Below, piece after piece: positions 60,441 through 64,000 of a stretch of 64,000 bases of DNA. Position 1 is the stretch's first letter. Every line of letters begins with the position of its first letter. Under the pieces are notes generated by a model. It was given only the letters and a program-made list of their open reading frames with translations. It ran no database searches and was not told the DNA's origin. Made by a program: the position numbers and the translations under genes. This DNA comes from Cladophialophora immunda (lineage: Eukaryota; Ascomycota; Eurotiomycetes; Chaetothyriales; Herpotrichiellaceae): positions 4,306,855-4,370,854 of the forward strand of contig NW_015622544.1 of NCBI RefSeq assembly GCF_000835495.1. Direction: 5' to 3'.

Positions 60441-61490
60441 CTACGCCTTCCAAGCCTTGTGCACAGTCTTTGCGCCCCAGATCTGGCCGCGCTTGAGTAT
60501 CACTTGGTTTCTCCATTCGGGCACGTTGATCGCGTTGATGAAGCGGCTTGCCTCAACGCAGAACCCTGCTCGTGCACCTCGTGCTGGGGTGTGCTCTGTT
60601 GCCGCGGCTTTGATGTGTTTCCCCGTGTAGAACTGAAAGCAAGGTTCCGTGCTGAAGACGTCCAGATGTAGCTTGGTTTGGGGGTGTGATACACTGATCA
60701 ACGGCTTGAGCTGTCGTCGGCGAGTATCAAGGGGAAGTTCTGATGTGTCCGTGTCGACCACAAAGCAATGGTCAATGTCCGGCTCTGTCTCACCTAGGAC
60801 GAAAGGTTTATTTGCTTCAACACCAGGGAAATCTTCAATCGCCCCGGTCGGGATCAGAGCGCTATCCACTACCAGGTACTTCGAAGTGTGAAGGGTAACC
60901 ACCGATCCTTCGATCGTGGGTCCGTCACTCAGGTTGAAGTAGCTGTACAGGGCGGTGTTAGTAGGGGCTGACATAGAGGCAGTTGTGGACCAGGCTCACC
61001 CGTGGTTTGTGATGTTGACGACCGTCTCGTCACACTCGTTCCCAACCAATTCCGCCTCATACTCTGTTTCAAGCACGGTCTTGGTCACTCCGCCTTCGTC
61101 CTCCGTCCAAGCTATATACCAGACTTTCAGCTCTACCGTGCCGGGATATCCTTCCTCCCCGTCCGGCGACAGATACGTGAAGAGGACTGCTTCCTTTCCG
61201 TCGCGATTGACGGGCTGAGGGCCCTTGAACTGCTTCTTACCCCATCCCTTGATACCTCCATGAATATGTGTAGGACCTTCATTTGCCGCTAGCTTATACG
61301 TCTTTCCATTCAGAGTAAACTCGGCGTTCTCGATGCGGTTGGCAACGCGGCCAATCGTCTCCCCGAAGAAAGGCGAATCGGCATATGGCTCGGGGTTGGG
61401 ATACCCAAGCACGATGTTATGACCGGCTACTTTGAACTCCTGGATGATTGCACCCTGCGGGAGGAAAGAGAAGCCGGACTCTGACGACAT
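60441..61490 (-). CDS. Aldose 1-epimerase (galactose mutarotase)
   Basis: Two exons on the minus strand, 61490-61000 and 60942-60441, joined in phase 2 across a 57-base intron with a CTAAC branch site, encode 330 residues. Family motifs are plain: FFGETIGRVANRIENAEFTLNGKTY, then THIHGGIKGWGKKQF with the catalytic-region His. VVNITNHGYFNLS is restored exactly across the junction, and the C-terminal part holds IDHCFVVD and the usual glutamate region (GFCVEASRFINAIN). The enzyme interconverts alpha and beta anomers of galactose and glucose, feeding the Leloir pathway. It is probably cytosolic, since no signal peptide is seen. The frame extends eight codons upstream to a TTG, but the ATG at 61490 is the likely start. 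Confidence 0.95.
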
Positions 61491-63005
61491 GATTGCGACG
61501 GCTGCAGCGGCCAAACGCGGTGCAAGCGAGGCAAGGTCAAAGTTGAGCAGAGAGAGTTATAGTCGCCAACAGAAAGTGACGACAAGAGACTGTGCATAGA
61601 GAGTTCATGGACTTGAGGTCATGATTGGGAATTTTTGGTTACAGTGACATTCTGTCCAATAGAACAGGCGGGGGACATAGTCATTTGTTGGCGCAAATTT
61701 ACCCGGCTCAGCGTACCATAGGCTGAATTGAGCACGCTATGGGATTCATGCAAGTGCCGAGAAGCAACCGCTCTCTACGAGATTGTGGTGTAAGATAGAC
61801 AATCCACAAGACGGACTGTCGAAGCTGTGAATGTAGACACGGAGTTTTTGAAGTTGGGGCATGGCGTGAGGCTGTTGCGGGGCAGGTGCCACCAAAATCA
61901 TCATCACCTTTTGTCAAAGTTTGGATCATGCATCAAGCTCTGTAGGAAAATGCAAACGGCACAGTCTGACGCAATCTCGAGACAACGACGAGGTGGCCGC
62001 TAGATCAAATGGCTCATATCGTCAATTGAGGACAGGGGCATCGCTGTGTACAATAATAGAGTAGGTACCTAGTAGTATCTCGGAGCGACCAAGTCAGAGT
62101 TAACCCCCTGGAAAACCCGCTTCACGCCAGACTGTGCCATTTATTTTTGACATGGGCTCGGCGTGTCGTAGATGGAGCCCTTGACCACTCCTTCCACATT
62201 TCAATGCGTGGTCTGAGAGTGACGGGCGTAGGCAGGGGTGCCGTTCGGAAGAGCGGACTCGTACCAACCTCAGCATGTGGCCAATGCGACGTTCATCATC
62301 TCGCCGTGCGAGGCCTCATTCCCGGCAAAGCGGAGGCGGCAAAGGTTTCACGTGTAGACCGAAACTCCGTTGAGAGCAAGATCCCAACAGCAGAGCAGAA
62401 TAGAGGCATGTGCGCAGAAGAAGCCAGGGGGAAAACAATCAAGGTTGAAGTTGAACTAGGCTCGCGCATTCTTGATCGAACTGCTGCCTCTGCTGCATTA
62501 CTCGTACTCACGCGAAGAGATTGCTCTCTGCTCAATGCATTAGTATATAGAAGCTTGGTGAGGTTACTCGACGAGGCATGCCAGCCTGCGTTGACCCTGA
62601 TCTCTCACACTGCCCGTAAACGAGTGCTGTGACCACCTTTTTCGCCATTTGGCAAATGCTCCCAGACCTGTTCCCACCCAAAGCATGTCCCGATCGAGAT
62701 ATGGTATCATCAAAAACTTGCCATCACCACATGGTACAACTCGAAGCCCACTGGGTGACGTAAACCAGCTGCGAGGAGATAACAATTCCACTCCGCTAGC
62801 AGAAAAGACGTTTGCCATCAAGGTCGTCTTTGGGTGCCGCCCTGCCCGCCGGATGCGATATCCGCAAAACCCCTCCCAATAACCCAAGCGATCGCGGGAG
62901 AAACCACCCCACAAAAAAAAGCCAAACCCGTACGCCCGCTTTTGGGATGCATTACAGTGATATGATCGTTAAACAGTCGTGTCCTGAGAAAGGAGCCTCT
63001 GGCGG
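61491..63005. other. Upstream region of aldose epimerase gene
   Basis: 1.5 kb. The part next to 61491 should hold the epimerase promoter and the right part the 3' UTR of the Zn2Cys6 gene. A + strand frame at 62147-62632 lacks recognisable features and is not called. Confidence 0.5.
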
Positions 63006-63992
63006 TTATGAAATCATATTGGCGTTGAAGTACCGTTGAAGATCTTCCTGGCCAGCCCAGTCCTTCATGGTCAGACAAGGGTTGATGGCGGCGGGGACGA
63101 TATGTTCCTGGAACATGGTTGGCGGAAATGAATTCATGTCGATGGCGGACTCCATTATGGGCGACTCGAATTGGTTGATAAAGTCCATGCTGTCATCGAA
63201 TTCCGAGACCGCTGTGTTCCAGCTGAGGTTCGACTGAGCATGAGGATACGAGTGGGACTTCGTCGGGATGACGCGTGCGTTCTGGGGGAACGGACTTTGG
63301 TTGGGTGGTGTAGGAGGGAACTGGTTCAGGTTGAATGGGTTGGTGAAGTTGGGCCGCTGGGCAACGGGCTCGTAGATGGGCGAGGGTGCGCTGCTGTCCG
63401 AGTGGGAGTCGTGCGAGGGTTGCCGTTGCATGAAGCCAGCGCCGTCGGCGATCAACTTCTGTTGCAGCACAGCGAGGTCCTCCTCGAAGACGTCGCTTGT
63501 GTGACCATCTTGCTTCAGGGCACCCAGCCTCTCCAGAATGTCGTGGGTCAAAGGAACACCGTTCGCCGACTCCTTCAAAGGTGCGCCCGTCCAGCCTTGG
63601 CCGCTTTGCGTTCGCTTGTACAACTCTTGCAGGCCGGCTACAAGTTGTGCTTGCTGGCTTTCGAGCATCTCTACGTATCTGGAGACACATCAATGTCAGA
63701 AGGGCTGGTAGAGACCGAGTTCATGCGCCGAGAAACTTACCCTTTGGGGTAGACCTTGTCATGGGACTTTTTGCGCTCGCCGAAGACGCAGATGGCATTG
63801 TCTGCTTTGCACCGACTACAGGGACTGGCACCATCGCACTAGTACGGGGTCAGCATGTCAGGGGGGGCATGTAGGACGCGGAGGGATTTGACCGACCTTT
63901 GACTTCTTTAGACGGCAGCGGTCGCAAGCTTTGCATACTCGCTTGCGAATGCCGCCGTCCATAGGTGATGAGGGTTCCAGAGGAGGGGTCAT
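63006..63992 (-). CDS. Zn2Cys6 transcription factor
   Basis: Three exons on the minus strand, 63992-63897, 63838-63741 and 63678-63006, give 288 residues if translation starts at the ATG at 63992, eight bases from the window edge. The binuclear zinc cluster CDRCRLKKSKCDGASPCSRCKADNAIC has canonical C-x2-C-x6-C-x5-C-x2-C-x6-C spacing and is split by an intron after KSK. A basic linker (FGERKKSHDKVYPKG) and a short dimerisation helix (YVEMLESQQAQLVAGLQELYKR) follow. The rest is Ser/Pro/Asn-rich, probably an activation region, with no fungal-specific TF middle-homology domain. The cluster resembles that of Neurospora fluffy-type regulators, but the protein is much shorter. Target genes are unknown, and an upstream exon beyond the window cannot be excluded. 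Confidence 0.92.
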
Positions 63993-64000
63993 GATGGTAG

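Noticed and set aside
62147..62632. 161-codon + strand frame
   Set aside because: Unconserved-looking composition and no motif; lies in the presumed flanks of two well-supported genes.

Overview
The window is nuclear DNA from a filamentous ascomycete (Pezizomycotina). Protein genes are split by short GT-AG introns of about 46-140 bases, many with CTAAC/CTGAC branch points. The genes found (two-exon SEC24, BimE/APC1, the 40-kDa complex I subunit, a Fus3-type TEY MAP kinase, a HET-type gene, a Zn2Cys6 regulator) are typical of that group. I cannot place it to class from the sequence alone. Eurotiomycetes or Dothideomycetes would fit.

Layout. 0-10 kb is accessory: a Ser/Thr-rich single-pass membrane protein (-), an HSPA12-like Hsp70-fold ATPase (+), an MFS transporter (+), a 2 kb stretch without a recognisable gene, and a second signal-peptide/Ser-rich/single-pass protein (-). 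10-25 kb is mostly housekeeping: complex I 39/40-kDa subunit (+), an intron-containing tRNA-Ser(UGA) (-), the Fus3/Kss1-class MAPK (-), SEC24 (-), a seven-helix membrane protein (-), a decayed heterokaryon-incompatibility (HET) gene (-), a DUF1772 membrane protein interrupted by a frameshift (+), and ribosomal protein S19 (+). 26-45 kb, all on +: a large RBR-type E3 ubiquitin ligase, a Rieske choline-monooxygenase-like enzyme in seven exons, a type II membrane DUF3405-like protein, two Ser/Pro-rich disordered proteins, and eIF2A in six exons. 45-64 kb: a WD40-like, possibly Nup37-type nucleoporin (-) diverging from APC1/BimE (+) across a 299-base promoter holding an MluI cell-cycle box; about 6 kb with only low-complexity DNA; aldose 1-epimerase (-); and a small Zn2Cys6 transcription factor (-) reaching the right edge.

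There is no operon logic. The genes serve separate processes: COPII vesicle budding, respiration, translation, pheromone/infection MAPK signalling, mitotic ubiquitination and galactose metabolism. Most gene models were built by joining reading frames at canonical splice sites and checking that conserved motifs run across each junction. I found no secondary-metabolite cluster, transposon or convincing new multi-gene system. The most unusual items are the HET pseudogene, the frameshifted DUF1772 gene, the RBR ligase with its very long coiled-coil tail, the shared APC1/WD-protein promoter and the gene-free 6 kb interval.
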